From positions 12,086,580 to 12,150,579 of the forward strand of contig NC_089319.1 in assembly GCF_036669915.1 (NCBI RefSeq): a stretch of 64,000 nucleotides of DNA, read 5' to 3'. The notes under the pieces were generated by a model. That model searched no databases. It worked only from the letters and a program-made list of their open reading frames with translations, and had not been told where the DNA came from. Every line of letters starts with the position of its first letter. Position 1 is the first letter of the stretch. Below, piece by piece: positions 49,301 to 59,967 of this stretch. Position numbers and translations under genes: made by a program. This stretch comes from Pocillopora verrucosa (taxonomy: Eukaryota; Cnidaria; Anthozoa; Scleractinia; Pocilloporidae).

Positions 49301-51174
49301 GTGTTTGAGTTTTATTACCATACATAATCTTACTTATCTAACTGAGTGTGAAAATCTTCAAAACTTGGACAGTCCACTTCGTTTTCTCTTCGAGGATTTT
49401 CATCCCTGCTCATGTTATAATAACATCAATTACTGCACATGGTATTTTTACAAATGTTTGTTTGGTTCTTCTGTTGCTACTAGCTGGCTCACTTGTTCTG
49501 AATTTTACTTTCAATTAACAAAAAAAAGTAAGAGGGAAGTCCAGGAAATGGACTTTGGCCTTGGGCTTTGGCAGATAACTCAGACAGAAAGGCAAATAGG
49601 CAGAACACAAGACAGTCTGAGACTGCATGTGGTTATTGATATAGCAAAAACAATTTTTGTCATGATTAAATGCACTTATTCACCTCGAGCCTTAGTGCCA
49701 ATGCACTTTACGATTTTTATTCCAGGATTGTTGATCATTATATTTTTATGATCTGCCTTATATACACTCCATCAAATGGAATGTTAAGTATCAGTACAAG
49801 GAAAAATGAATTCCCACTTATATCTCAAAAAGTAGAGGGGCTGGAATTTCAATCAACTACTGCATAATTATGATTGCTTCAGCAACTTGAGCAAAATTAA
49901 AAAATACAGCACATTGAGTAATTGGGTTGTACAAATAACACACAATGAAATTACATACCAGCAGAATCTTTGGTATCAAGATCCTTAGTATTCCCACTCT
50001 CACTTGAATTCTCTTTTATATGATCTGTTGCATGAATACCATTTATAAGAAAAAAGAAAACATTATGTACCTGCTGATACATTGGATTTCACAAAACAAA
50101 ACTACTTTCCTTCATTTATCAAGTTGGTTATTGTAACTGTTATAATCATTATTAACGGTTTATTCTTATTGATATCATGAATCCTTACTGGTTAATTAAC
50201 TTTAGTAACTACTTTTCACAAATTCCAAAAAATAACTTTATCCTTTTGAAGTAATTGATAGAATCATAACCTTAACTACCTTTACGTGACTAAAAACTTT
50301 TCACAAAACGTTTGAAAGGATTGGAGTTGCCTTAAGCAGAAAATGATTTTGGAACCACACCTAGCATACAGTTTACCTAAAATGGAAATTGAATTAAAAG
50401 CTTTGAATTTAAGGTACTGTAACTGTTTGTTCCTCCCACAGTTCTGCATGCACATATTGGGCATCATAATAAAAGACTGTCACTGCTGACATAAAATAAT
50501 TTAAACGTTGAAACCTTGTTACAGATCTTGAAGGGTGGAGATAGGCATAGTAGAAAATATAAATCAAATGTCCTTGAGACTTAAAAGACAAACTTACCAA
50601 GTTCGGTCTGTGTTATGAAACAGGGAATAAGTTGTCCATCAGCATCCTCTCCTACCACACCGATGACACTTTTGTCATTAATAATAGGTGATCCGAGGAC
50701 AGCAAATTTCTCGATGGTACATTTCTTCCCCTCAAAAGATGTAAGTACATGCTTCTGCTCTTTTTTGATGTACTGGAATTTAAACTTCAAGAGTTTTTTT
50801 CCTCCGATGAATGACTGTGCACAGACATCATTTTCAATTACGTTACTTCCTGGAACAATCAACATGAGTGCATCGCAACTTTGAAGACCCTCCGCTGGAA
50901 TAAACAAAAAACTACCAGCTTGCCCAATCTTTGATTTACCTAGCTGATGATTCTTCTCTTTGTATCTCGAACTCTGATGAAATTTCACTGACTTGTGATT
51001 GGTAAGGGCACGATCGCCCTCGTTAAAAACACCCTTCCAAGTCAGCAAGCACTGCTTCCCTCCTACATCAACAGCACTTGCCATTCCTCTTGTTTGGTAA
51101 ACAGGAAGATCATGTACAACCTCTCTTACCGCAAAGATGGCTCTTTCGGCTTTTTGTGGTCGGGAGAATTCCAT
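43347..51174 (-). CDS. Trypsin-fold pseudoprotease with tandem Death domains (copy B), 6 exons, 441 aa
   Basis: Exons (minus): 50598-51174, 49959-50024, 47623-47682, 45703-45762, 44020-44304, 43347-43624. All introns are phase 1 GT-AG and the 1,326-nt join is open. ATG 51174 (MEFSRPQKAERAIFAVREV) is chosen by alignment with MAFGRDPKPIKAIYAVREV in copy A; the frame stays open up to 51312. The protease-like domain again shows LLTWKGV for the His motif and AVLGSPIIN for the Ser motif, so the same catalytic positions appear lost in both copies. Three linker exons replace five in copy A. Death domain 1 (SLGLTDGDINGI, VLKTWW) and Death domain 2 (VGRALGLDDEKLDAI, QILLKWK, LARALCDRTV) follow. The last acceptor of copy A is mutated here; an upstream AG (43625-43626) keeps frame. 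Both Death domains and every junction remain coding although the neighbouring membrane gene is dead. Confidence 0.8.
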
Positions 51175-51394
51175 TGTCTGAGTGAAAAACAAATACTCAA
51201 ACTTTGGCCTTGTGAAACTCCGTAAAGTTGTCCAAGTGGTCAGCAGTAAGTCTTTACCAGACCTACGCATTTTATATTTTTCCGCTTTTCCGGTCTTAGG
51301 CCTATCCTTCACATTACAGACTTTTAGCGGCTCCTAATAGAACATTCCTGAGAGACTAAGCCTGACTTGTTTTTGTGCCTGCGAGAAAGTCACC
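51175..51394. promoter_or_regulatory. Compact bidirectional promoter region of pair B
   Basis: Only 220 bp separates the ATG of the minus-strand Death-domain gene (51174) from the ATG of the divergent membrane gene copy (51395). The final ~45 bp before that ATG match the same stretch in pair A (AGCCTG then TGTTTTTGTGCC then AAGTCA(C/T)C before ATG). Transcription of both from one shared control region is inferred from the spacing. In pair A the gap is 2.76 kb, mostly because of the inserted Helentron. Confidence 0.5.
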
Positions 51395-51969
51395 ATGGTT
51401 CCACGCTCGTTGTGTAACAAGCTCACAGTCATCTTTGCGATCGTTGGGTTGAGTTTTGAGATTATTTTTTGGAACCTGCATAGAAGGCAGCGAACAAATA
51501 CAAAAGTATTTGACGTATTCTAAGCCTCCATTTGACAATTATTTCAACATATCTAAGGCTGTATATCCTTCTGTGAATCTCCCATCTTTGCTGATAGACA
51601 TCACGGTGAAATTCCTGAAGACAGCTGGCGAAAAGTCTGATGAAAGTAACAGTTCGAGCACTTTAGAGCAAAATGTTTCTTAATCAACGACATTTGAAAT
51701 CTGAAAAATTAAGTGGAGTATGTCGTGCTTGTGGGTCAGCGAAGGAGAAATCAGCTTGGAGTCCATGAAGTGGTTTTCCTTGGGGGCGATTTTTCCGAAC
51801 ACAAGACATAGTGAATTGCACATAACATTACCAGAACTCTGCAGATACTCTCCTGATGACAAAGAAGACACCATGATATACTTCCTCTCCATGGTAGATG
51901 ATCTTTCTGTGCTGAGTAACGTTTTTCTTTCCAGGTTTAGTTTCGTAGTTTTTTTCTAAGGAAAGGGAA

Positions 51970-52235
51970 GGAGTTGCCTGTGAACAGGCTCCAGTTTGAA
52001 GTTGCTTCGTGTAAAGCAGCCGACGGACCGGGGGGAGGGGAGGAGGGGTCCGGGAGTAGGAGAAGGGAGGAGGGGGAAGAGGGCAAGGAGAGAGGGTGAG
52101 TCGGCTAAACCCTTTCCCCTACCCCCTTCCCGACTCTTTTTCCCTCCCGCTCTCCTCTTCGTCCCATCCTCGACTGGAAAGTGTGTTCACAGGCTGATGA
52201 AGGAACTAAGACCCAGTCGCACGCTAGTCTATTCT
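51970..52235. repeat. Polypurine/polypyrimidine inverted repeat, MITE-like
   Basis: In the pseudogene intron. GCCTGTGAACAGGCT near 51977 and GTGTTCACAGGCTGA near 52185 bracket a purine-rich half (GGGGGGAGGGGAGGAGGGG and similar, 52031-52097) followed by a pyrimidine-rich half (52105-52175). The halves are roughly complementary, so the piece can fold back. Likely a short non-autonomous element. Confidence 0.5.
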
Positions 52236-52599
52236 GTGGGCCCGTAGGTAGACCACACTGACCATGAGACAAACAAAATCTATGAGGGTTATGAATTCTT
52301 TGGAAGCCGTTTAGAGGAGAAAGGAGACTCTTCTCTTAACGACCTCCGACTAAAAGTAATTATTATTTTGTAAAAAGACACTTCAAACGGCCCATGAAGG
52401 CGAAAAAATACCATAAATACGTCGGTTAAAATTTCATTTAACTTTATTGAGATATTCAGACCGAGATGTAATTTAGACATGCAATTTCCAGCGCTTTATT
52501 TGTAACCATCGCAGATTTTGTCCGTTTCATGTCAACAATTATTAACAACGTGCACATAGTGCGGTCTGCCTATGGTAGGCTTGTCCTGATTGTGCTCGG

Positions 52600-52705
52600 C
52601 AACTTTTGGCCAACTTTTGAGCAACTTTTGGTATTTGGAGCAACTTTTTACGGTTCTAGCAACCTGAAGCAATTTTTTGCCAGTCTGAGCAATTTTTAAA
52701 CAAAA
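52600..52705. repeat. Degenerate AGCAACTTTTGG tandem repeat
   Basis: Six or seven variants of (G)AGCAA(C/T)TTTT(G/T) about 12-20 bp apart. Confidence 0.55.
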
Positions 52706-53529
52706 TGTAGATTCAGATCATATATCACACACAAAAAAAACAATGATTTCAAATAACAATTCGATTTATGCGAATTTCTTGACTTTTTATCAACCTTCTA
52801 CACACAAATGAACCGAATGTTTTGTACTGTTAGACTTAAGAGTATCCTCAAATTTCGCCCGTATATGCGAGCAACTCTTTAAAACTAAGTTTCAAGCTAA
52901 TTTCCATGTTGGCAATAACTTGCATTTTGTAATTGGCAACGGTAGATTACTTACCGTTATTAAATATGTTTTGAAATCATTTGTGATCTTTACATTCTGA
53001 TAAGCTCTGGCTGGTGCAATTTGTTGAAAAGTCGCACCATTTTTTGCTCTAAATCGCATCTTTTCCCAGCCGATGAGAAAGCTGTATATTAAAACCCCAA
53101 AAAATCACATTTCAAGACTTGTTTAAAGAAAGCAATCAAATTACAGTATAATGAGAGACAAATGAGGAAATGATGATACTTGCGATTTCAGATCAAATTG
53201 CTCATGTGATAGAGCGCTTTTCGATTGAATGTCGTAAAACCAAAACCAAAGCATGTACGACAGCCAATCCGACAAAGGAAAGAAAATATCATCAGGAGTC
53301 AAAGAGAACTCCTGGTGAAAACAAGCAAACTGCCTGGAGCGCGGAAAAACGCGAGTGGCCAAGTCGCGATTGGTTTTAGTTTTGAATCTGATTGATCAAG
53401 AAAGTGGGGCGAGTTTCTGGACCAATCACAGAACGAGGTGAAGCAAAACCAGAGCAATCCCGAATTACTTTCGACACTTAACTGAAAATTGTTCTGACCA
53501 ACAATTGTTTGACTTTCGCTCCGCAACAC

Positions 53530-53660
53530 AACAGTTTGTGGGTAATAACATTAACTCGAAAGCAATTTGGGATAAATCAGCACGAGTAAATTGTTCAAAG
53601 GCTAACCAAATTGCACGAGCCCTACCGGCTCGTACAATTTGTAATCCTTGAAAAATTTAA
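53530..53660. repeat. Palindromic AGCACGAGTAAATTGTTCAAAG repeat
   Basis: The CAAATTGCACGAGCC half returns in inverted form as GGCTCGTACAATTTG around CTAC. Related to about 40960-41030. Probably a dispersed MITE fragment. Confidence 0.5.
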
Positions 53661-55047
53661 TAGGTTTAGTTCTTTTTTACTACCCGCCCGGGCTCTTATC
53701 CAAGGAAATACGGTATCCCAAGTCCCACGATAGGAAATATCATATGATTAATTGTTAAAATATACATGCAAAAATTTGACGCTGTTTTCCTCATAGCCGT
53801 GTTTATAGTTCATTGGTGCAGCTGATTCCCTTTGTGTTGTTGCCGAAGTCACCAGGATTTTTCGGCAAGAATTTGCTTTGAGCTTTTAAACTTTCTGTAA
53901 GGAATAAATGTGTGTATTTTATTTCAACTTTCTGCACTCAATTTCAACTTTTTGTACTCAATTTCCACTTTCTGCTCTGTATGGTCTCTGTGTGGGATAA
54001 ATTGATGTGTTCCCAGTCATTAGCATGCTAAAATTTTTGCATGTATATTACCGGTAATACTTTGGGAACGAATAACTTGCACTTCATCGTGAACTGATTC
54101 TGACATTGCACTGACCATTCCTCTTCTTTCTTCATCACAAGGAAAAAGAACCCCTTGTGAGTTCATTTCTTGTCATTGTTGACACTTGCTCCTCAGGGAA
54201 GGGTTCCACAGCAGCTTTAGAGAACTTAAAAATTAATTTTTTCCATTTTGACTTTTTTCGCTATATGAAAAGGAAAGAAAAAACCGCTTGAGCACTATCC
54301 TTACTATTAACGGTATGGAAGATACGCTTCTTGGGTACTGCATGTAAATTTTGAATGAATTTCACGATTGCTATATTTTCCAATGAAACGCCTGTTTCGA
54401 CACAATAATAATTTTGATTATTGTTTTATAGTTGCAGGATATAGCAGTTAGTCCACTCGTTTTTGATCCAAGCCGGAACACGGTTGACTGCGTCATCATC
54501 ATGTTAATGATTATGAGGAGGCTCCACATTTTTCTGAGCTCCGAAAACTCTTGCACTGTTTGTGTTGGATATTACTTTATATAAGCCTTGTGATCGGTAC
54601 TTTTACATCACAGTGGGTGATAAGGAGCTGAAGGCATGGAACGATGAGAAAGTTTGGAACAAACCTGCAGCAATGATGCTTTCATTTGCATTCTCTTTTT
54701 TGGAGGGCTTACTATAAACATTTATACATCGGTAAAAACTAAAGATTTATATGTTGGAGTGTTTTTAGGGTTTATATTTTTTGTGCTTCTCCGATGGGTA
54801 TTTTGGTGTACTTGGTTACACTGGGGTTGCAATTGCAATATTTTTTAATGCTTGTAGAAATGTAACCGTTGCATTACCCAAGGCCATGGATATTTGACTA
54901 GTAGAAACCTTTTTTCTTGTGTTTTTCTTTATCCAGCAATATTCATGGCATGTCATCACTTGCTTTGGATTTTGCTGGGTGTAATAACAGAACCATTTTG
55001 GGGTTTTACAGTTTTGGGGGCTGTTATTTCTGTTTGCGCAATTTTTT

Positions 55048-55945
55048 ACTGGGATACCAGTGGTAGCCCAGTTATAAAATGCCTTTGTCTATTTGTCGTC
55101 TTTTTTTCCCTCCGCCTCAAAATGGAAAAACTGCGCAATAGTACCCAGTGGTCATTGGGCCCTTCACACCGTGATAACCAACTGTGATCCAATGAGGTGT
55201 TCACATGCTGATCACGCCTTTTATCTTGATGATGATTGACGTTGTCATGCACGGACAGGGCCGGGTCACATGACGAACCATGAGATTTTTTTTTCTTAGA
55301 AAACTCTTTTGTCAGTCGTTTTGTATTTCAACGTGTTTGGATTATGATCACCTGGAGTATTATGGCGCAAACACTCAAAATACTTACAGACGCATACAAA
55401 AGTCGTATTGTTCGCGGCCAATCCACACTTAAAGATGTTATTGAGCGGTAATTTTGGAACGGCATGTTATTATATACCAGACGTAAAAACTCTTCAGATT
55501 CTCAGTCTGCATTTTGTACCCACTCTGCAGTGTGCAGTCTATATTTTGTATCCGGTCTGCAGTCTGCTATCTGCATTTTATACTAACAGGTATCCGTGGC
55601 ACCAATACAGTTTATTTTTGGTTACATTTATTCGCACAACACACATAATCTACCACAAAATACCTGTGTGTCAGGTAATTCGACATTTTCGTTCTTTTCC
55701 GCGTTAATACTCTTCTTTCCTTTTGTAAGAATGTAGACCACTTACAATTTCAAGTAACCCACCCACCCTACAAAAAATAACTCTTGCATGCATAGCATGC
55801 CTGTGTTTTGAAATAGGTGTATGCCCTTGGCCAGACTTGAGCTCACTATTTCATTATACCAGTCCGACACTCGTAGTATCACTACACTTGATTCCAAGGA
55901 TCCAGTACCATCCAGGTATCCCAGTTACCCTGCTCACAGGGAGTA
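55048..55945 (+). mobile_element. Helentron-like element, ~0.9 kb (copy B)
   Basis: It begins ACTGGGATACCAGTGGTAGC next to a T-run and ends GGTATCCCAGTTACCCTG-CTCA-CAGGG then AGTAG before TTT. Ends and order match the ~2-kb element at 35279-37308 in opposite orientation; the central part of the longer element is missing. The empty site can be read from the intact paralogous exon (ATTTTTCTTC near 39230), so the insertion sits inside a T-tract, as expected for Helentrons. Confidence 0.65.
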
Positions 55946-56064
55946 GTTTCTTCCTAGTTTCTGAGCTCTATGATGTTTTACCCGCACCTGAAAATTTTGA
56001 ACCATCAGAAAAGCCCACTAGCAACCAAAAGTCGAATGTGATTATCATGTCTTTCATTTTTTAG

Positions 56065-56869
56065 TTATTTTTGCTAATGAGTTTTTTTTTTTAATTGAAA
56101 AAAATAACATATATGTTAGCGTACAGAAAGTGGTATGTTGCTCGCACCAATCAAATCGTTCAGGGTATGTATCTCGCACCAATCAGTGCGTCGTTTTGTT
56201 CTTTGGTTTGAGAGAGGTGTTCAAATTTCAACGAAGTAATTGGGGATTCGGAGAGAGCGGCTCGTCAAATGGAATCACCTCTTAGGAAGAGAAATGTTAA
56301 CTTTTCTTTGCTTTTAACGTGTATTTTACCGCGCTTTATGAGAAACGCGATACTACTGGACAGATGGGAGATATCAGATTACCTATTGTAAATGTGTCAG
56401 TCATGCTATAAAAATGGTGGATAGTTGTTCGAGGGAATATGGAGTTCTGTGCTCTGTAGCACGGTTATGGTCATTGTTCCTTCACGACGAGAGTGAGTAG
56501 AAAAATTTTGAATCAAATATTGCTTGAGGTGTGTATGAATTACACCAAACATTTTGATTTGAGCAGTTCTCTGACGGCAAGCTGTGTTGCAAGATTCATG
56601 ATTTGTTGAGTGTGCCGATTATATTTTTCTGGATTGGTTTGCTCGGTGCTATCTCTTTATGAATGTCTGATTAAAATTAACTATGGATGATTTTGTGTAT
56701 GTTTTCGATGCCTGGAGAAAGTGATCTTGTGGAGTCGTTTGTGTTTAGCCAAGGACGAATTCAGATACCATCGTTGGCATGTTAATTTGATTTTGTTATC
56801 TGGAATGAATGATTTACAAAGGTAAGTTAATATCATGTGATCTACTAGCGTCGAAAATTTAGGCTTATA
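56065..56869. other. Intergenic, nothing recognised
   Basis: About 0.8 kb between the dead membrane-gene copy and the tandem-array element. GGTGGATAG and CACCAATCA motifs recur, but no gene, exon or complete repeat could be defined. Confidence 0.35.
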
Positions 56870-56920
56870 CTATTTTGCGAAACGAAACGAAACGAAACGG
56901 AACGAAACGAAACGAAATCG
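56870..56920. repeat. (CGAAA)n microsatellite
   Basis: Eight or nine CGAAA units with one substitution, grown from the TTTTGCGAAA end of the neighbouring ~172-bp repeat. Confidence 0.85.
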
Positions 56921-57030
56921 GGTCAGATGAAATAAAACAAAAGGAATAATGCAGATATATTTTCTAATAGGGTAAAGATAACTTTCACAAGGATTTTGGA
57001 GTAATCGTTCATTAACAAGAAGGATTTTTA

Positions 57031-58130
57031 TTCATTTCGCAAAATAGTAATTTTTGGAGAGTTACTATTTTGCGAAATGGACTATTTTCACCCTGCGGTG
57101 ACAACGTGACCTCTTTCATGTCGCGAAAATACATTTAAACATTACAAATTAGTATATCAACGAAGATTTTGGCCTCCTCTTATTTCTTAAACCGTATTAA
57201 AATATATTTCGCAAAATAGTAATTTTAGGAGAGTTACTATTTTACGAAATGGACCATTTTCACCCCTGCGGTGACAACGTGACCTCTTTCATGTCACGAG
57301 AATACATTTAAACATTACAAATTAGTATATCACCGAACATTTTGGCCTCCTCTTATTTCTTAAACCGTATTAAAATATATTTCGCAAAATAGTAATTTTA
57401 GGAGAGTTACTATTTTGCGAAATGGACTATTTTCACCCTGCGATGACAACGTGACCTCTTTCATGTCACGAAAATACATTTAAACATTACAAATTAGTAT
57501 ATCACCGAACATTTTGGCCTCCTCTCATTTCTTAAACCGTATTAAAATATATTTCGCAAAATAGTAATTTTAGGAGAGTTACTATTTTGCGAAATGGACT
57601 ATTTTCACCTCTGCGGTGACAACGTGACCTCTTTCATGTCACGAAAATACATTTAAACATTACAAATTAGTATATCACCGAACATCTTGGCCTCCTCTTA
57701 TTTCTTAAACCGTTTCAAAATTTATTTCGCAAAATAGTAATTTTAGGAGAGTTACTATTTTGCGAAATGGACAATTTTTACCCCTCAATAACTTTCTTTT
57801 CGGGTCACAAAAATACGCTTAAACATTTCATTATAGTATATTCTCGAAGAATTCGGTCACCTCCTCTTTCTCTATCCAGATATAATTAATTTCTCAAAGT
57901 AGTAATGTCAGAAAAATTACTGTTTTGCGGAATAGCTAGGCTATTTTCACTCAGCGATAACGATCTTGTTATTCTCGTGTCATACAAAAGGTTTTCGGTA
58001 AGTTTCAATTTAAAGCACTATCAAATCTCAAAAGGTCTAAGCTATCTTCACCTATATAAACTTCTTCTAAGTTTATTTCGCGAGGCAGTAATTTTGGAAG
58101 AATTACTGTTTTGCAAAATGGACCATAAAT
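57031..58130 (+). repeat. Left array of ~172-bp hairpin-bearing tandem units
   Basis: ATTTCGCAAAATAGTAA followed after ~12 bp by TTACTATTTTGCGAAAT marks each unit, forming a 17-bp-arm hairpin. GCAAAATAGT begins at 57039, 57211, 57384, 57556 and 57729, giving a period of 172-173 bp. Two further, much more diverged units extend to about 58130. The outer five are very similar, the inner ones degraded. Confidence 0.85.
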
Positions 58131-58884
58131 GATTTAAATGCCGCCTGAGAAAACTGACTCGTGACAGATTGGGTTTACAGGTCTCACCTTTCCTTGTACG
58201 TAAGTGTTTTAATTAGCTGTGGTCTGTACTTCTTCACTGCCAAGCAACAAGGCGGTGTTTTCCTTTCCTCAGCTTCAAATGATTAAGTAAGAGCCAATTA
58301 ATAACTCCATCTCAATTAACATGCAACAAGAGGTTTGGGCTAACAGGTTCATTTAATCAAAATCGACAACTGTGTAGTACCGTATTGCGTGACGCCGAAA
58401 CCAAGTCAAGAGAGCCCCGCTGAAGGCCCAAACCGAGGTTGTGTTCAATTAATGACATGGGAGGGAGCGGAAAGTAAGAGGTAAAAGCCGTCTTTACTAG
58501 CGACGGAGCTATTCTAGGGGGAAGTTGAAAGACTCCATTTCGTGCGTTTTGAAGGGTGTGCACTGTTTCGGTGCAAAACCAACATGACAGTTTTCCAGTG
58601 GCGGCTAAACATATTTAGACTCTCCGTCTCGTATAGAGAACAGAAGCATATCCATGCCGAAATAGTCGTCCAGCAGTTTTATAATCGCAAGTAATACAGT
58701 TACTTTGCTTCAAAATTTTTAATAAAAATAATATACATGGAAAAGTTACGCGCTTCTGATTACACCCCCGTCGCACACCTCTTCCTTACGAGCAAGAGAT
58801 CGTGTTTCGCATTTGCGCAAGTTCCACGTGCTGCAAGAAGTTTGCTTTCTGCTCGCTTTGTGTGCTGCTAAATCAGGCAAGATT

Positions 58885-59232
58885 ATGGCTTTTAAATTTC
58901 CTGTTCTTAAGCCCAAGACCATCGACTGTTCAGGTCTTCCAGTTCATGATTTCAAGTGTTTGACAAACAAGGAAATCATTAGTAAGGGCGCTTATGGTGC
59001 TGTGTTCACTGTTAACTGGCAGACTGTTCCTGATGCGGGTGGGAAATCGGCCGCTGCGGAGAAAGTCGTCGTTAAGAAATTGCTCGGCGAGGACATATTG
59101 GATAAGAAAACGTTTGTAAAGGAAGCAAGAATCATTCAAGAGTTGAAACATCCAAACATTGTGAAGTTCAAGGGAATCTGCAACAATCCCTTCGCCCTTA
59201 TTCTCGAGTTCCCGCCCGCCGAGTGTAAATAA
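58885..59232 (+). CDS. Captured protein-kinase N-lobe, 115 aa
   Basis: From ATG 58885 (an in-frame ATG at 58813 would add 24 residues) the frame encodes ISKGAYGAVFTVNW (glycine loop, first Gly replaced by Ser), VVVKK (ATP-anchoring Lys), FVKEARIIQELKHPNIVKF (alphaC Glu and the HPNIV turn) and LILEF (hinge), then stops at TAA. Everything from the catalytic loop onward is absent, so it cannot be an active kinase by itself. The stop falls exactly where the inverted repeat array begins, and arrays in opposite orientation bracket it. I read it as host coding sequence captured by a transposon. Whether it is transcribed, for example as a dominant-negative or decoy fragment, is unknown. Confidence 0.65.
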   Translation: MAFKFPVLKPKTIDCSGLPVHDFKCLTNKEIISKGAYGAVFTVNWQTVPDAGGKSAAAEKVVVKKLLGEDILDKKTFVKEARIIQELKHPNIVKFKGICNNPFALILEFPPAECK

Positions 59233-59692
59233 TCCATTTCGCAAAATAAACATTTTTCGGAATTACTACATTCAATTAGTTTAGAAATTACTACATTAAA
59301 GAGGAGGTGACCAAGATCTTTGAGAATATACTATAATGTAATGTTTAAATGTATTTTCGTGACATGAAAGAGGTCACGCAAAATAGCAACTCTCCTAAAA
59401 TTACTACTTTGCGAAATATATTTTAATACGGTTTAAGAAATGAGAGGAGGCCAAAATGTTCGGTAATATACTAATTTGTAATGTTTAAATGTATTTTCGT
59501 GACGTAAAAGATGTCACGTTGTCACCGCAGGGTGAAAATAGTCCATTTCGCACAATAGTAACTCTCCTAAAATTACTATTTTGCGAAATACATTTTAATA
59601 CGGTTTAAGAAATAACAGGAGGCCAAAATGTTCGGTGATATACTAATTTGTAATGTTTAAATGTATTCTCGTGACATGAAAGAGGTCACGTT
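59233..59692 (-). repeat. Right, inverted array of the ~172-bp units
   Basis: The same unit in reverse orientation: CCATTTCGCA-CAATAGTAA, GGTTTAAGAAAT, GAGGCCAAAATGTTCGGT, TGTAATGTTTAAATG, GTGACATGAAAGAGGTCAC. The innermost unit (GAGGTGACCAAGATC, then TATACTATAATGTAATG) matches the diverged inner unit of the left array (57790-57860) better than the outer ones, i.e. the arrays are mirror images. The last unit is cut by the LTR retrotransposon at GTCACGTT. Confidence 0.8.
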
Positions 59693-59836
59693 TGTCATAT
59701 TACGTCATACCACGCGCTCCCATCGGACCTGTGGGAAAAAACGTGGTATCGGACCCGCCATTTTGATTTCGCCCATGTTGTCATGTAGTAGCTGTTGCGT
59801 TATTGAATAAAGAGTTTAAATGGAAAAATTGTGACA
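59693..59836 (+). mobile_element. 5' LTR of Ty3/Gypsy retrotransposon, 144 bp
   Basis: Starts TGTCA and ends TGACA, as LTRs begin TG and end CA. Its start is fixed because the flanking tandem unit is broken exactly at GTCACGTT. AATAAA at 59806-59811 is a polyadenylation signal. The 3' LTR lies outside the window, so the length is inferred from the termini and the primer-binding site. Confidence 0.7.
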
Positions 59837-59855
59837 TGGATGTCGGAAGTGGGAT
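59837..59855 (+). promoter_or_regulatory. Primer-binding site
   Basis: TGGATGTCGGAAGTGGGAT follows the LTR directly. It begins with the TGG complementary to tRNA CCA ends and resembles the complement of a tRNA-Leu 3' end apart from one extra base. The tRNA identity is from memory. Confidence 0.5.
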
Positions 59856-59967
59856 AGATTTACACCAATAGAGGAATTCTCACCGCTAGAACAACCAAGA
59901 AAACCGGTACGTACGATTTTACAGTGTTTACTACAAAGTCCTGTCTTATCGTGCAATTTAGCCAAAA

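Larger units (their letters stand above)
51395..56064 (+). pseudogene. Membrane-protein gene copy B, disrupted
   Basis: Exon 1 copy at 51395-51893: the signal peptide region is followed by one extra T near 51466 (frameshift), then the ectodomain continues (GSEQIQKYLTYSKPPFDNYF) until TCA became TAA at about 51681. The exon 2 copy starts at 54432 (GATATAGCAGTTAG) and still shows LYPAIFMACHHLLWILLG and ITEPFWGFTVLGAVIS, but has several frameshifts and stops. It is split by an ~0.9-kb Helentron-like insertion (55048-55945), after which the homologous reading resumes (SELYDVLPA) to about 56064. The intron has grown from ~0.6 kb in copy A to ~2.5 kb. No intact product is possible. Confidence 0.85.
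57031..59692. mobile_element. Transposon-like element with tandem-array inverted ends and kinase cargo
   Basis: Two mirror-image arrays of one ~172-bp unit flank a ~1.1-kb interior with the kinase fragment. Matching subtypes at matching distance from the centre argue for one element with very long repetitive inverted ends, not two chance satellites. No transposase is visible. The outer boundary is uncertain: the left array may start at the (CGAAA)n tract, and the right array is interrupted by the retrotransposon and presumably continues beyond the window. Confidence 0.55.

Noticed and set aside
51175..51312. 46-residue N-terminal extension of the copy B Death-domain protein
   Set aside because: Not present in copy A; alignment supports the start at 51174. 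Treated as 5' UTR.
57031..59692. CRISPR-like array
   Set aside because: Regularly spaced hairpin repeats, but the ~172-bp units are repeated in full rather than separated by unique spacers, and the genome is eukaryotic.
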